The translations under genes and the position numbers were made by a program. This document shows positions 1-7,190 of a stretch of 9,540 nucleotides of DNA, one piece after another (the first letter of the stretch is position 1; each line of letters begins with the position of its first letter). The stretch is from CAYUYV01 sp050331455. GTDB taxonomy: Bacteria; Pseudomonadota; Alphaproteobacteria; JAJFIK01. The stretch spans positions 1 to 9,540 of the forward strand of contig JBHJGV010000017.1 of assembly GCA_050331455.1 (NCBI GenBank). The letters run 5' to 3'. The notes under the pieces are model-generated. The model was given only the letters and a program-made list of their open reading frames with translations, was not told where the DNA came from and did no database searches.

Positions 1-128
1 CTCCCCAATACCTGCTCCTTGGCAGCATCCCACCCCTTGGCAGCCCCTCCCCAGCCAGCTCTCCCCTACCGGCAAAGACCGGCAAAGGCCGGCACCCTTG
101 GAGGGATCTCGGCCGAAACCGCATCCTT
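1..128. other. Non-coding C/T-rich leader with short direct repeats
   Basis: No convincing gene is visible. The stretch is strongly pyrimidine-rich on the plus strand. The 10-mer CCTTGGCAGC occurs at 17-26 and 35-44. The 10-mer ACCGGCAAAG occurs twice in tandem at 68-77 and 78-87, with a degenerate third GCCGGCA copy directly after. It may hold the 3' end or trailer of a gene outside the window. The long open frames that cross it on both strands have no recognisable protein sequence and look like by-products of the high GC of the neighbouring M23 gene. Confidence 0.5.
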
Positions 129-157
129 TTGTACACGCTGCTCGATTTCCTTATGAT
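129..157 (+). promoter_or_regulatory. Sigma70-type promoter for the M23 peptidase gene
   Basis: A -35 box TTGTAC (129-134) is separated by exactly 17 bases from a -10 box TATGAT (152-157), each matching the sigma70 consensus at four or five of six positions. Transcription would start near 164, giving a leader of about 70 bases before the TTG start at 234. This is the only strong promoter-like pair I found in the window. It points into the only plus-strand gene. Confidence 0.6.
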
Positions 158-233
158 CGGCTGAATGAGTCGGGCCGGACCCATGCCAATCCGACTCCGT
201 ATCGACACTGCGTAACCGGAGGGCCAGACCCTG

Positions 234-1841
234 TTGACCCCGCCCCTGTTCCTGTCGGCCCTGTCGAACCGGGCCCGAATTGTAATGGCCGGTGTGTTCA
301 TGGCCGCTGTTCTGGCCAGCGCGGCCGCCGTTCTGACCCCGGGTCCGCGCCCGGCGCCCGAAACGCAGGCGTCCCTGACGGCGCTCGAGGCCATCCGCCT
401 CAGCAAGTCGCTGCAAAGCGTCCTCGAAAATCCCACCGGGACCGATGCCAACGCCGTGAGGGCAGGCCTCGCGGGTCTCGATACCGGCGCGGACACAAGC
501 CTGCCCACACCCTCCACCCTGCCCTTCCAGCAATCGCCTGCCCTCGAGACCCCGCGCACCCTGACCTTGCCCGGCCAGGCGCCGACCGTGCTGCGACCAA
601 GTGTGTCGCGACCGACGGGGCCGGCGCTGCCCCGCCGGCGGATCGAGACCTTCACCGTGACTCTCGGCCAGGGCGACACGATCCTCAACACCCTGACCCG
701 GTCCGGCGTGCCCCGCGGCGCCGCCTATGAAGCCGTGCGCGCCATGACACCCGTGTTCGACCCCCGCCGCCTGCGCGCCGGCCAGACGATCACGGTCATG
801 GTTCTGCACACGCCGGATATTCCGCTTGCGGAGATGCGGAACCTGGCACTGAAGGATCCGCCGCGCACGCCGGCGACATGGCCCGTCTCGACGGAGTTGA
901 TGGGCCTGCGCCTGCAAACCGATGTGGACCGGGAAATCGTCATCACCCAGAACGACGGCGAAGGCTATGTGGCCCGGGCGGTCGAACACGAATTGCGCAG
1001 CCGCATGGCCCGGGTCCGGGGCACAATCGACTCCAGCCTCTTCGCGGCGGCCCAGGGGCTCGGCATTCCCTCCGCCATCACGGTGAATTTCGCACGGATC
1101 CTGGCCTACAGTGTGGATTTCTCGCGGGAGATCCGCCCCGGGGACAGTTTCGAGATTCTCTACACCCAGTATCTCAACGACGCCGGGGAGCCGGTGAAGG
1201 CCGGCGAAATCGCGTTCGCCTCGCTCACCACCTCGGGCAAGACCCGCGATCTTTACCGCTTCGTGCCGGAAACGGGCGGCAATGTGGACTATTTCGATCC
1301 GCAGGGCCGCAGTGTGCGCCAGTTCCTGATGCGTACGCCGGTGGATGCGGCCCGCATCTCCTCCCGCTTCGGACGCCGGTTCCACCCCATCAAGAAGCGC
1401 TGGAAACAGCATTTCGGGGTCGACTTCGCCGCCCCCCGCGGCACGCGCATCTATGCGGCCGGTGATGGCCGGATCACCTTCGCCGGCCGCATGCGCGGCT
1501 ATGGCAATGTGGTCAAGATCAAGCACAGCAACGGGTTCGAGACCCGCTACGCCCATATGCACCGCTTCGCAAAGGGCATCCGGCGCGGTGCCTCCATCAG
1601 CCAGGGCACCGTCATAGGCTATGTGGGCTCCACGGGCTGGGCCACCGGACCCCATCTGCATTACGAAGTCCGCAAAAGGGCCAAGCCGCTGAACCCATTG
1701 TCCGTCAAAGTGCCGACCGGCCGTCATTTGTCCGGCGAGACCCTTGAGGCGTTCCAGGGGCATCGGGCCGATGTGGACCGCACCCGCAGCGCGACCCCGC
1801 CCCTCGGCACCACGGTCACGGCATCGGTCCAGACGCCGTGA
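234..1841 (+). CDS. M23 family peptidoglycan endopeptidase (MepM-like, membrane-anchored)
   Basis: This 535-residue protein is predicted to cut peptide cross-links of peptidoglycan in the periplasm, allowing wall expansion. The N-terminus has Arg13/Arg15 followed by a hydrophobic segment (about 16-36), either a signal anchor or an uncleaved signal peptide. A Pro/Thr-rich linker follows to about 135. Next comes a LysM/OapA-like domain (about 137-190, with GQGDTI and RLRAGQTI), a middle domain to about 365, and the C-terminal LytM domain (about 373-490). The zinc ligands are all visible: the HxxxD motif is H393/D397 and the HxH motif is H474/H476, with Y439-A-H441-M-H443 in the usual place. The enzyme should therefore be active rather than an EnvC/NlpD-type degenerate activator. 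I chose the TTG at 234 because GGAGGG (218-223) lies 10 bases upstream. The first in-frame ATG, at 285, lacks a ribosome site and would begin inside the anchor. It converges on clpB with 36 bases between the stops. The family is certain; the exact cross-link specificity is inference. Confidence 0.9.
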   Translation: MTPPLFLSALSNRARIVMAGVFMAAVLASAAAVLTPGPRPAPETQASLTALEAIRLSKSLQSVLENPTGTDANAVRAGLAGLDTGADTSLPTPSTLPFQQSPALETPRTLTLPGQAPTVLRPSVSRPTGPALPRRRIETFTVTLGQGDTILNTLTRSGVPRGAAYEAVRAMTPVFDPRRLRAGQTITVMVLHTPDIPLAEMRNLALKDPPRTPATWPVSTELMGLRLQTDVDREIVITQNDGEGYVARAVEHELRSRMARVRGTIDSSLFAAAQGLGIPSAITVNFARILAYSVDFSREIRPGDSFEILYTQYLNDAGEPVKAGEIAFASLTTSGKTRDLYRFVPETGGNVDYFDPQGRSVRQFLMRTPVDAARISSRFGRRFHPIKKRWKQHFGVDFAAPRGTRIYAAGDGRITFAGRMRGYGNVVKIKHSNGFETRYAHMHRFAKGIRRGASISQGTVIGYVGSTGWATGPHLHYEVRKRAKPLNPLSVKVPTGRHLSGETLEAFQGHRADVDRTRSATPPLGTTVTASVQTP

Positions 1842-1877
1842 CCCTTTGATCGCTCAAAAGCGTCCTGTTTGCGACGG

Positions 1878-4547
1878 TTATCCGGCGGCGCGCCGGCCCG
1901 CAGTCGGGTCATCGCCAGTCTGGTCATCGCCAGTCTTTGGGTCATCGCCAGCCGGTGCACAGCTGCTCCCGGCCACGCGTAACTCAAGGGCGCCGTCTCC
2001 GACCGTGACCCGAACCAATGCACCATCCTCGATGTCCCCCTGCAGGATGCGCTCCGCAAGCGGATCCTGCAGATCCTTCTGGATCACCCGCCGAAGCGGA
2101 CGGGCCCCGTAGACCGGGTCATAGCCCTTCTCGGCCAGCCAGGAGCGGGCCGCCTCCGCCAGATCAAGTCCAATGCCCCGATCGCCAAGGCGGGCCGTGA
2201 GCTGGGCCACCTGGATGTCGACAATCCGCGCCATGTCCTCCCGGCGCAGGCGATGGAACAGGAGGATCTCATCGAGCCGGTTCAGGAATTCCGGTCTGAA
2301 ATGGGCCCGGACCGATGCCATGACGGCGTCCCGTGCCTCGCCCGCATCCGCCCCGTCCGCCAGAGACGCCAGCGCCTCGGCCCCCAGATTGGACGTCAGG
2401 ATGATCAGCGTATTGCGGAAGTCTACGGTGCGCCCCTGACCGTCCGTCAGCCGACCGTCATCCAGCACCTGGAGCAGCACGTTGAAGACATCGCCATGGG
2501 CCTTTTCGATCTCGTCAAACAGGACGACCTGATAGGGCCGGCGGCGGACGGCTTCCGTCAGGGCCCCGCCTTCCTCATATCCCACATAGCCCGGCGGTGC
2601 CCCGATCAGGCGGGACACGGAGTGTTTTTCCATATATTCGGACATGTCCAGACGCACGATGGCCTGGTCGTCGTCGAACAGGAAGGCGGCCAGTGCCTTG
2701 GTCAGTTCCGTCTTGCCCACGCCCGTGGGACCGAGGAACAGAAAGGATCCGATGGGACGTGCCGGATCCGACAGGCCAGCCCGGGCCCGGCGCACCGCAT
2801 GGGACACGGCGGCAACCGCCTCGTCCTGCCCCACGACCCTCGCGTGGAGGGCCTGCTCCATGCGCAACAGCTTGTCCCGCTCGCCTTCCAGCATGCGCTC
2901 CACGGGAATGCCGGTCCAGCGCGAGACGATGCCGGCCACGTGATCCTCCGTCACCGTCTCATCGAGCAAGGAGGATCCGGCTTCCACGTCGCTGAGGGCG
3001 GCAAGCTGTTTTTCCAGATCCGGAATGACGCCATAAGCCAGTTCACCGGCACGGGCCAAATTGCCGGCGCGCTGGACCTGCTCCAGCTCCATCCGGGCCT
3101 GGTCGAGGCGTTCCGTAAGGCCCTGGGCCGTGCCGATCTGGTCCTTCTGGGCCTGCCACTGGGCCGTGAGGCTGGCGGATTTCTCTTCGAGGGTGGCGAT
3201 TTCTTCGGTGAGTTTGGCCGCGCGCTCCTGGGACGCGGGATCGGCCTCTCGCTTCACGGCTTCCTGCTCGATCTTGAGCTGGATGATCCGCCGGTCCAAC
3301 TCGTCGAGGGCCTCGGGCTTGGAGTCCACCTGCATGCGTAAGCGGCTGGCGGCCTCGTCCATCAGGTCGATCGCCTTGTCGGGCAAAAAGCGGTCAGAGA
3401 TGTAGCGGTTCGACAGGGTCGAGGCGGCCACCAGAGCCGCATCGGCAATGCGCACCCCGTGATGCAGTTCGTATTTTTCCTTCAGCCCACGGAGTATAGA
3501 GACCGTGTCCTCAACGCTCGGCTCACTGACGAAAACAGGCTGGAAGCGCCGGGCCAGGGCGGCATCCTTTTCCACATGCTTGCGGTACTCATCCAGGGTC
3601 GTGGCCCCGATACAGTGCAGCTCGCCCCGGGCCAGCGCCGGCTTGAGCAGGTTCGACGCATCCATGGCGCCGTCCGTCTTGCCCGCACCGACCAGGGTGT
3701 GCATCTCGTCGATGAACACGATGACCTCGCCCTCGGCGGCCGTGATCTCCTGCAAAACCGCCTTCAGGCGCTCCTCGAACTCGCCGCGATATTTGGCGCC
3801 GGCGATCAGTGCCCCGAGATCGAGGGCCAGCAGACGCTTGTCCCGCAAGGATTCCGGCACGTCGCCGTTCACGATGCGCAAGGCCATGCCTTCGGCAATC
3901 GCCGTCTTGCCGACGCCGGGCTCCCCGATCAGCACGGGATTGTTCTTGGTGCGGCGGGAGAGGACCTGAATGGTCCGCCGGATTTCCTCGTCGCGGCCGA
4001 TGACGGGATCGAGCTTGCCCTCCCGGGCCACGGCCGTGAGATCCCGCGCGTATTTCTTCAGCGCATCGTACCCTTCCTCGGCGGACGCGGTGTCAGCGGT
4101 TCGGCCTTTGCGCAGGGTGTTGATGGCTTCGTTCAGGCCCTTGGCTGTGACGCCGGCCCGTTCAAGAGCCTTGCCGGCATCGGTGTCCCGGGCCATGGCC
4201 AGCGCCAGAAGCAGGCGTTCGGCCGTGACATAGCTGTCGCCGGCCTTTTTCGCGATCTGCTCGGCCTGGTCGAACAGGGTTGCGAGTTCGGGCGCGATAT
4301 AGAGTTGCCCCGCCCCGCTGCCCTCAACGCGGGGCATTTTCTCAAGGCTCTGTTCGACGGCCTGGAGCGCTTCGCGCGCGTCCCCGCCGGCGGCGCCGAT
4401 GAGATTGGCCGCGAGCCCTTCCTCATCGTCAAGCAGCACCTTCAGGAGATGGTCCGGTGTGAAGCGTTGATGGCGCGAGCGCAAGGCAAGGCCTTGTGCC
4501 GATTGAATGAACCCGCGTGCGCGGTCCGTATAGCGTTCGAAATCCAT
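1878..4547 (-). CDS. clpB: ATP-dependent chaperone ClpB (disaggregase)
   Basis: ClpB is a cytosolic hexameric AAA+ unfoldase that pulls polypeptides out of aggregates together with DnaK/DnaJ/GrpE. The 889 residues show the full domain order. The N-domain repeats span about 1-145. AAA1 has Walker A GEPGVGKT (208-215), Walker B VIVFIDE (275-281), pore loop KYRGEF around Y253 and arginines R333/R334. The coiled-coil middle domain spans about 405-530. AAA2 has Walker A GPTGVGKT (606-613), Walker B VVLFDE (674-679), pore loop GYVGY around Y654 and sensor-2 GARP (814-817). The ATG at 4545-4547 has AAGGGGA about 6 bases upstream, and the MDFERYTDRARGF start is typical. The usual family end falls near residue 860; about 30 extra residues follow, rich in TGDD repeats. 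Upstream lies the terminator of the lipoprotein gene, so clpB is probably transcribed on its own. I found no convincing sigma32 promoter; a CTTG in the terminator T-tract is at best a weak -35. Confidence 0.98.
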   Translation of the reverse strand: MDFERYTDRARGFIQSAQGLALRSRHQRFTPDHLLKVLLDDEEGLAANLIGAAGGDAREALQAVEQSLEKMPRVEGSGAGQLYIAPELATLFDQAEQIAKKAGDSYVTAERLLLALAMARDTDAGKALERAGVTAKGLNEAINTLRKGRTADTASAEEGYDALKKYARDLTAVAREGKLDPVIGRDEEIRRTIQVLSRRTKNNPVLIGEPGVGKTAIAEGMALRIVNGDVPESLRDKRLLALDLGALIAGAKYRGEFEERLKAVLQEITAAEGEVIVFIDEMHTLVGAGKTDGAMDASNLLKPALARGELHCIGATTLDEYRKHVEKDAALARRFQPVFVSEPSVEDTVSILRGLKEKYELHHGVRIADAALVAASTLSNRYISDRFLPDKAIDLMDEAASRLRMQVDSKPEALDELDRRIIQLKIEQEAVKREADPASQERAAKLTEEIATLEEKSASLTAQWQAQKDQIGTAQGLTERLDQARMELEQVQRAGNLARAGELAYGVIPDLEKQLAALSDVEAGSSLLDETVTEDHVAGIVSRWTGIPVERMLEGERDKLLRMEQALHARVVGQDEAVAAVSHAVRRARAGLSDPARPIGSFLFLGPTGVGKTELTKALAAFLFDDDQAIVRLDMSEYMEKHSVSRLIGAPPGYVGYEEGGALTEAVRRRPYQVVLFDEIEKAHGDVFNVLLQVLDDGRLTDGQGRTVDFRNTLIILTSNLGAEALASLADGADAGEARDAVMASVRAHFRPEFLNRLDEILLFHRLRREDMARIVDIQVAQLTARLGDRGIGLDLAEAARSWLAEKGYDPVYGARPLRRVIQKDLQDPLAERILQGDIEDGALVRVTVGDGALELRVAGSSCAPAGDDPKTGDDQTGDDPTAGRRAAG
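1907..1953 (-). repeat. In-frame short tandem repeat in the clpB 3' end
   Basis: The 14-mer GGTCATCGCCAGTC (plus-strand reading) occurs at 1907-1920 and 1922-1935, with a near copy ending in CC at 1940-1953. Copy starts are 15 and then 18 bases apart, both multiples of three. On the coding strand each copy encodes T/A-G-D-D, so slippage by one unit would add or remove 5-6 residues without breaking the frame. The repeat lies entirely in the extra tail beyond the conserved ClpB C-terminus. Confidence 0.85.
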
Positions 4548-4615
4548 TGGCGTCCCCTTTGGACCCGGACGGACCCAAATCCCTGCCCGAATGGGCCAGG
4601 GAAGGCCCGGACATG

Positions 4616-4643
4616 AAAAACAAGCCGCCCCAAGGGGCGCGGC
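4616..4643 (-). terminator. Intrinsic terminator behind the lysozyme-like lipoprotein gene
   Basis: Read on the minus strand, a GC-rich hairpin (4643-4624, core CGCCCC/GGGGCG with flanking GCC/GGC pairs and a small bulge) is followed directly by TTGTTTTT (4623-4616). It lies about 80 bases beyond the stop of the lipoprotein gene and about 70 bases before the clpB start, so it separates the two transcripts. A TATTTT run on the other side (4645-4650) could let it work weakly in the plus direction too, but no plus-strand gene needs it. Confidence 0.75.
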
Positions 4644-4723
4644 CTATTTTCATGTGGGTCGGGACGGAAGGGACGCAAGATCGCGCAGGACGTGCTTTTG
4701 GGTGCCAAGGGGAGAAGGGGCGA

Positions 4724-5596
4724 TCAGCTCCCGGCGCTTTGAGCGTCGAGCCCTTTTTGGAACAGATCCGCTTCACCGGCCCGGCGGCGTTGAAGCGCCG
4801 GCACGGTCGGCCAGATCCGTGCCATGGACCGCAATTCGCCAGGGATCTTGGTAAAATCCCGGTTGGCCATATGAGCCTTAATGGCACGCATTTCCCGAAA
4901 CCGGTCGCCCGAGCGGCCGAATGTGGCGCCGCGATTGTAAACAAGGGACACCAATGCCCCGAAACTATGGGGGTGCAGAGCGTCGGTGTTTTCCAGGGAA
5001 GAGCGCACGCGGCCGATGCGCACTGGCAGCATGGTTTCCTTGAAGACGGTCATGGCGTCGTCCCAGGCGATCTGGATGTCGACGACCGTGTCGGCCAGAG
5101 CTTCCATCTTGGCCCGATCCACGAGGCGATCGACACCGGACGGACGGATGCCGGCCACCAGGGCGAGGCGCTCCACCTCGTCGGTGGACAGAACACCGCC
5201 CCAGACTCGGCGCACATCGGTGGGTTGAACCGTACCAAGATTGTAGCCGAAGCCAATCAGGATACCGCTGCCGCCGCCGTCCCAATGAGGACGCCCGCCA
5301 AGGCGCCCCTCATAAATCGCCCGGCCGCCCACTTCCTCGGCGATGATGAAGTCGACGGCTTCGGACGACACAGGACCATCCGTGGCGGTTGCGCCCATGC
5401 CCGTCTCAGATCCACCGGACGCTGCATCATCCGTCGATGGAGACGGGTCGCTTTGCGTCTGCGCCTGCGGATCTTTTCCATCGGTGGAGCCTGTCGACTG
5501 ACAGCCGCTGAGGATCAGACCCAACGCCGTGAGACCAAACGCGGTGAGACCAGCGACCATGATTTTCCGGAGGACACTGCGCGGCGTTTCCACCAT
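4724..5596 (-). CDS. Lipoprotein with pesticin/T4-lysozyme-like muramidase domain
   Basis: The 290-residue product is predicted to be a lipid-anchored periplasmic enzyme cutting the glycan strands of peptidoglycan. A lipoprotein signal peptide is clear: R6/R10/K11, a hydrophobic stretch (14-29) and lipobox L-S-G-C with the acylated Cys at 32. Residue +2 is Gln, not Asp, which by the E. coli Lol rule would favour the outer membrane. A Ser/Thr/Asp/Gln-rich linker runs to about 76. The catalytic domain (about 78-285) has the family pattern: an EE pair (E87/E88), then D106, G-S-G (109-111) and IGFGYNLG (114-121), later SFGALVSLVYNRG (211-223), and an IPGELRSMARIW...RRRAGEADLF block near the end. 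I assign E87 or E88 as the acid and D106 as its partner by analogy to T4 lysozyme Glu11/Asp20. I chose the ATG at 5594-5596 because AAGGAAAGG lies just upstream and the signal peptide follows at once; the open frame upstream adds 28 implausible residues. The gene has its own terminator. Distant family membership rests on motifs only. Confidence 0.75.
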   Translation of the reverse strand: MVETPRSVLRKIMVAGLTAFGLTALGLILSGCQSTGSTDGKDPQAQTQSDPSPSTDDAASGGSETGMGATATDGPVSSEAVDFIIAEEVGGRAIYEGRLGGRPHWDGGGSGILIGFGYNLGTVQPTDVRRVWGGVLSTDEVERLALVAGIRPSGVDRLVDRAKMEALADTVVDIQIAWDDAMTVFKETMLPVRIGRVRSSLENTDALHPHSFGALVSLVYNRGATFGRSGDRFREMRAIKAHMANRDFTKIPGELRSMARIWPTVPALQRRRAGEADLFQKGLDAQSAGS

Positions 5597-5683
5597 GAGC
5601 CTTTCCTTTTTAACTCTTGGCTCTTGTTCTCGGCCGCATCGTTTGTCGGGAAAGGTCATGACCCGGACCATATGCGGCATTGG

Positions 5684-5712
5684 ACCGGTTACGAGTGTTC
5701 ACGGTAACCGGT
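5684..5712. repeat. Perfect 9-bp inverted repeat in the DUF4167/lipoprotein gap
   Basis: ACCGGTTAC (5684-5692) and GTAACCGGT (5704-5712) are exact reverse complements around an 11-base centre, which itself contains GTG-TT-CAC. GG/CC pairs extend it outside a one-base bulge. It lies just after the DUF4167 stop and about 90 bases upstream of the lipoprotein start. Neither strand has a T-run after it, so it is not a standard intrinsic terminator. A regulator-binding site or an RNA stem in the lipoprotein leader are the likely alternatives. Confidence 0.7.
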
Positions 5713-5723
5713 ACCGCGCCAGC

Positions 5724-6251
5724 TCACGCCCGGGCGCCTTGTGCGGACGGATCCTGGTCAACGAGAGGCAGTTCCGGCGACTCACCCTCCGATGCAGGCG
5801 CCGGCGTGGCGGACTGGGCGGCCGCACCACTGGCTCGCCGGCGCCCCCGCCCCCGGGCCGGCGCGGCCGCTGCCCGGGCCCGGGCCGGTTGGGCAGGCTG
5901 TTCAGGGGCAGGCTGGGGAGCCGGCGCCGGTGCTGCAGCCACAGGCTCATCGTCATGGGCATCGCCCATGCGGTTGCCGTTGAGGCCGGCCGGTGCGTCG
6001 CGGCCCGTCGGGGCCTGGAGCGCATTGATCAGCCGAAGATAGTGCTCCGCATGCTGCAGATAATTCTCGGCCATGATGCGATCACCGCAGGAATTCGCAT
6101 CGCGGGCGAGGCTTTGATATTTCTCGTAGATATGGGACGCAGTCCCCCGGATTTTCACATCCGGCCCGCTGCTGTCCATGGTCCGTGAGAGTTGATTGAC
6201 GACCTTGCGGCTGCGACCGCGCGCACGTTTAGCGTTTTGAGCTTGCCTCAT
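5724..6251 (-). CDS. DUF4167 domain-containing protein
   Basis: The product is 175 residues. The N-terminal 80 or so carry the DUF4167 signature: a basic start (MRQAQNAKRARGRSRK) followed by a conserved block (about 22-80) with SGPDVKIRGTASHIYEKY and AENYLQHAEHYLRLINA. The rest is a low-complexity tail rich in Ala, Pro and Arg, with RARAAAAPARGRGRRR near 124-139 and an acidic end. The family is known to me from Alphaproteobacteria, typically next to prmC and clpB; I know of no established function. The basic, disordered character suggests nucleic-acid or ribosome contact, but that is inference. The ATG at 6249-6251 was chosen because the family begins MRxxQNxKRxRGR. An AGAGGAG sits unusually close, about 2 bases before it. 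A GTG 14 codons upstream adds residues outside the family pattern. Confidence 0.9.
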   Translation of the reverse strand: MRQAQNAKRARGRSRKVVNQLSRTMDSSGPDVKIRGTASHIYEKYQSLARDANSCGDRIMAENYLQHAEHYLRLINALQAPTGRDAPAGLNGNRMGDAHDDEPVAAAPAPAPQPAPEQPAQPARARAAAAPARGRGRRRASGAAAQSATPAPASEGESPELPLVDQDPSAQGARA

Positions 6252-6299
6252 GGCTCCTCTGCTCAGTTTACGGATCGACCAAAATGGTGCCACGCCGCA

Positions 6300-6321
6300 G
6301 TGGTCCGGTCATTCGGACCAC
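6300..6321. repeat. Perfect 8-bp inverted repeat upstream of the DUF4167 gene
   Basis: GTGGTCCG (6300-6307) and CGGACCAC (6314-6321) are exact reverse complements around a 6-base centre. The element ends 48 bases before the DUF4167 ATG. As RNA in that gene's leader it would be a stable GC-rich stem; as DNA it could be an operator. No T-run follows on either strand. Confidence 0.7.
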
Positions 6322-6543
6322 GGCTTTGCAGACCGTTCGTGGAGATAGCACCCCTGACACAGGTCGATCGGGCCCCATTGAATGGCAAAATCGGGCGGAA
6401 CCGGAACGCACATGTTCCGTTTCACGGTACATCAACGGAAGACGATAGGTATTCCGGGCATGGTCCGACACGGTTTCACGGTGCCATCCGTATCCCAATC
6501 ACCCGCCCCTACTCCTGGGCGCGTCCGCTGTTGCCCAAAGGTC

Positions 6544-6561
6544 ACCGAAATTTCTTTCGGT
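6544..6561. repeat. 7-bp hairpin that is GAAA-capped on the minus strand
   Basis: ACCGAAA (6544-6550) pairs with TTTCGGT (6555-6561). Transcribed from the minus strand, the 4-base loop reads GAAA, a GNRA tetraloop, giving a compact 18-base stem-loop. No promoter or T-tract is attached, so there is no direct sign that it is expressed. Confidence 0.55.
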
Positions 6562-6919
6562 CTTCCGTCCGGAGTCGATCGACCACCCAATCGCGATCTT
6601 CTGCCCGGACGGATCCTTCTGCACACAAAGCTCACGGTGTAGCAACAGCCAAAATCCGATCACCCCGTTTTACTCTGCACGAAATTCGGGGCCCGTCAAA
6701 CAGCATTTGGCAACAGATCCGTTCGCGGTTGTTCAATGCCTGTGCTGCCTCGTCGCGGATCCAATCGGCGCGAGGGAAAGCAACGGACAGGCCTGTCACA
6801 GCCACATCTTCGCCGAAGCGAATACCGATCTTATTTCATCGCCACACGGAACAACGGTTCGCTGCACTCACAGCCAGAACACAAATTACCAAAACTGACC
6901 ACCCGGACGATATCCCGAT

Positions 6920-6959
6920 CAAACATACGTGCGAATCCAAACATACGTGTGCAACGTAT
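6920..6959. repeat. Direct repeat plus inverted ATACGT motif
   Basis: The 12-mer CAAACATACGTG occurs at 6920-6931 and again at 6938-6949, 18 bases apart. The second copy also forms an inverted repeat with downstream bases: ATACGT (6943-6948) and ACGTAT (6954-6959). Clustered, partly palindromic copies of this kind resemble binding sites for a dimeric regulator, but none is recognised. Confidence 0.6.
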
Positions 6960-7097
6960 TTTGAGTCATCACCTGCGTCTCGCCGCATCCCGTGGCAACC
7001 AAACACGATCCGCACTACCGGTCACCGGACCAGATGTTCAATACACGGAAAAAAGATCATACCAGATCGCCCAGCCCGCAATTTTCGGCAAATCCCC

Positions 7098-7115
7098 AAC
7101 CTGTCAACAGGTTTT
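7098..7115. repeat. Palindrome AACCTGTCAACAGGTT with T-run, overlapping a TTGACA
   Basis: AACCTG (7098-7103) and CAGGTT (7108-7113) are reverse complements around TCAA. On the plus strand the stem ends in TTTT (7112-7115), which would make a weak terminator. On the minus strand the centre contains a perfect -35 hexamer TTGACA (7107-7102). The best -10 at proper spacing is a poor AAAATT (7085-7080), so promoter activity is uncertain. Confidence 0.45.
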
Positions 7116-7134
7116 AACGACCTTGAGCGAGGAA

Positions 7135-7146
7135 AGGATATATCCT
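7135..7146. repeat. 12-bp perfect palindrome AGGATATATCCT
   Basis: The 12 bases read the same on both strands with no central spacer. It lies in the spacer downstream of prmC, 20 bases from the AACCTGTCAACAGGTT palindrome. Such a compact palindrome is compatible with a protein-binding or restriction site; no function can be assigned from sequence. Confidence 0.6.
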
Positions 7147-7190
7147 GCTTCCCGCTACCGGCCCCTTCAGAGTATAAAGCTTTCATGAAG

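Noticed and set aside
66..1763. 565-codon open frame on the minus strand opposite the M23 gene
   Set aside because: It mirrors the GC-rich codons of the M23 gene, has no recognisable domain, and the plus-strand protein has clear zinc-ligand motifs and a signal anchor.
1848..1870. Possible shared terminator between the M23 gene and clpB (CGCT-CAAA-AGCG)
   Set aside because: The stem is only four perfect pairs plus two beyond a bulge, and the T-run is short; too weak to annotate, though the position between converging genes fits.
2253..3341. Long plus-strand open frames opposite clpB (also 3459-4616)
   Set aside because: The opposite strand is an unambiguous full-length ClpB; these frames are antisense by-products without known motifs.
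4560..4630. Sigma32-type promoter for clpB (CTTG in the terminator T-tract with CTTCCCT 16 bases on)
   Set aside because: The -10 matches only about four of six consensus positions and the -35 overlaps the upstream terminator; not sufficient as a call.
4517..5707. 396-codon plus-strand open frame opposite the lipoprotein gene
   Set aside because: It runs antisense across a terminator and a signal-peptide gene; no protein-like pattern was seen.
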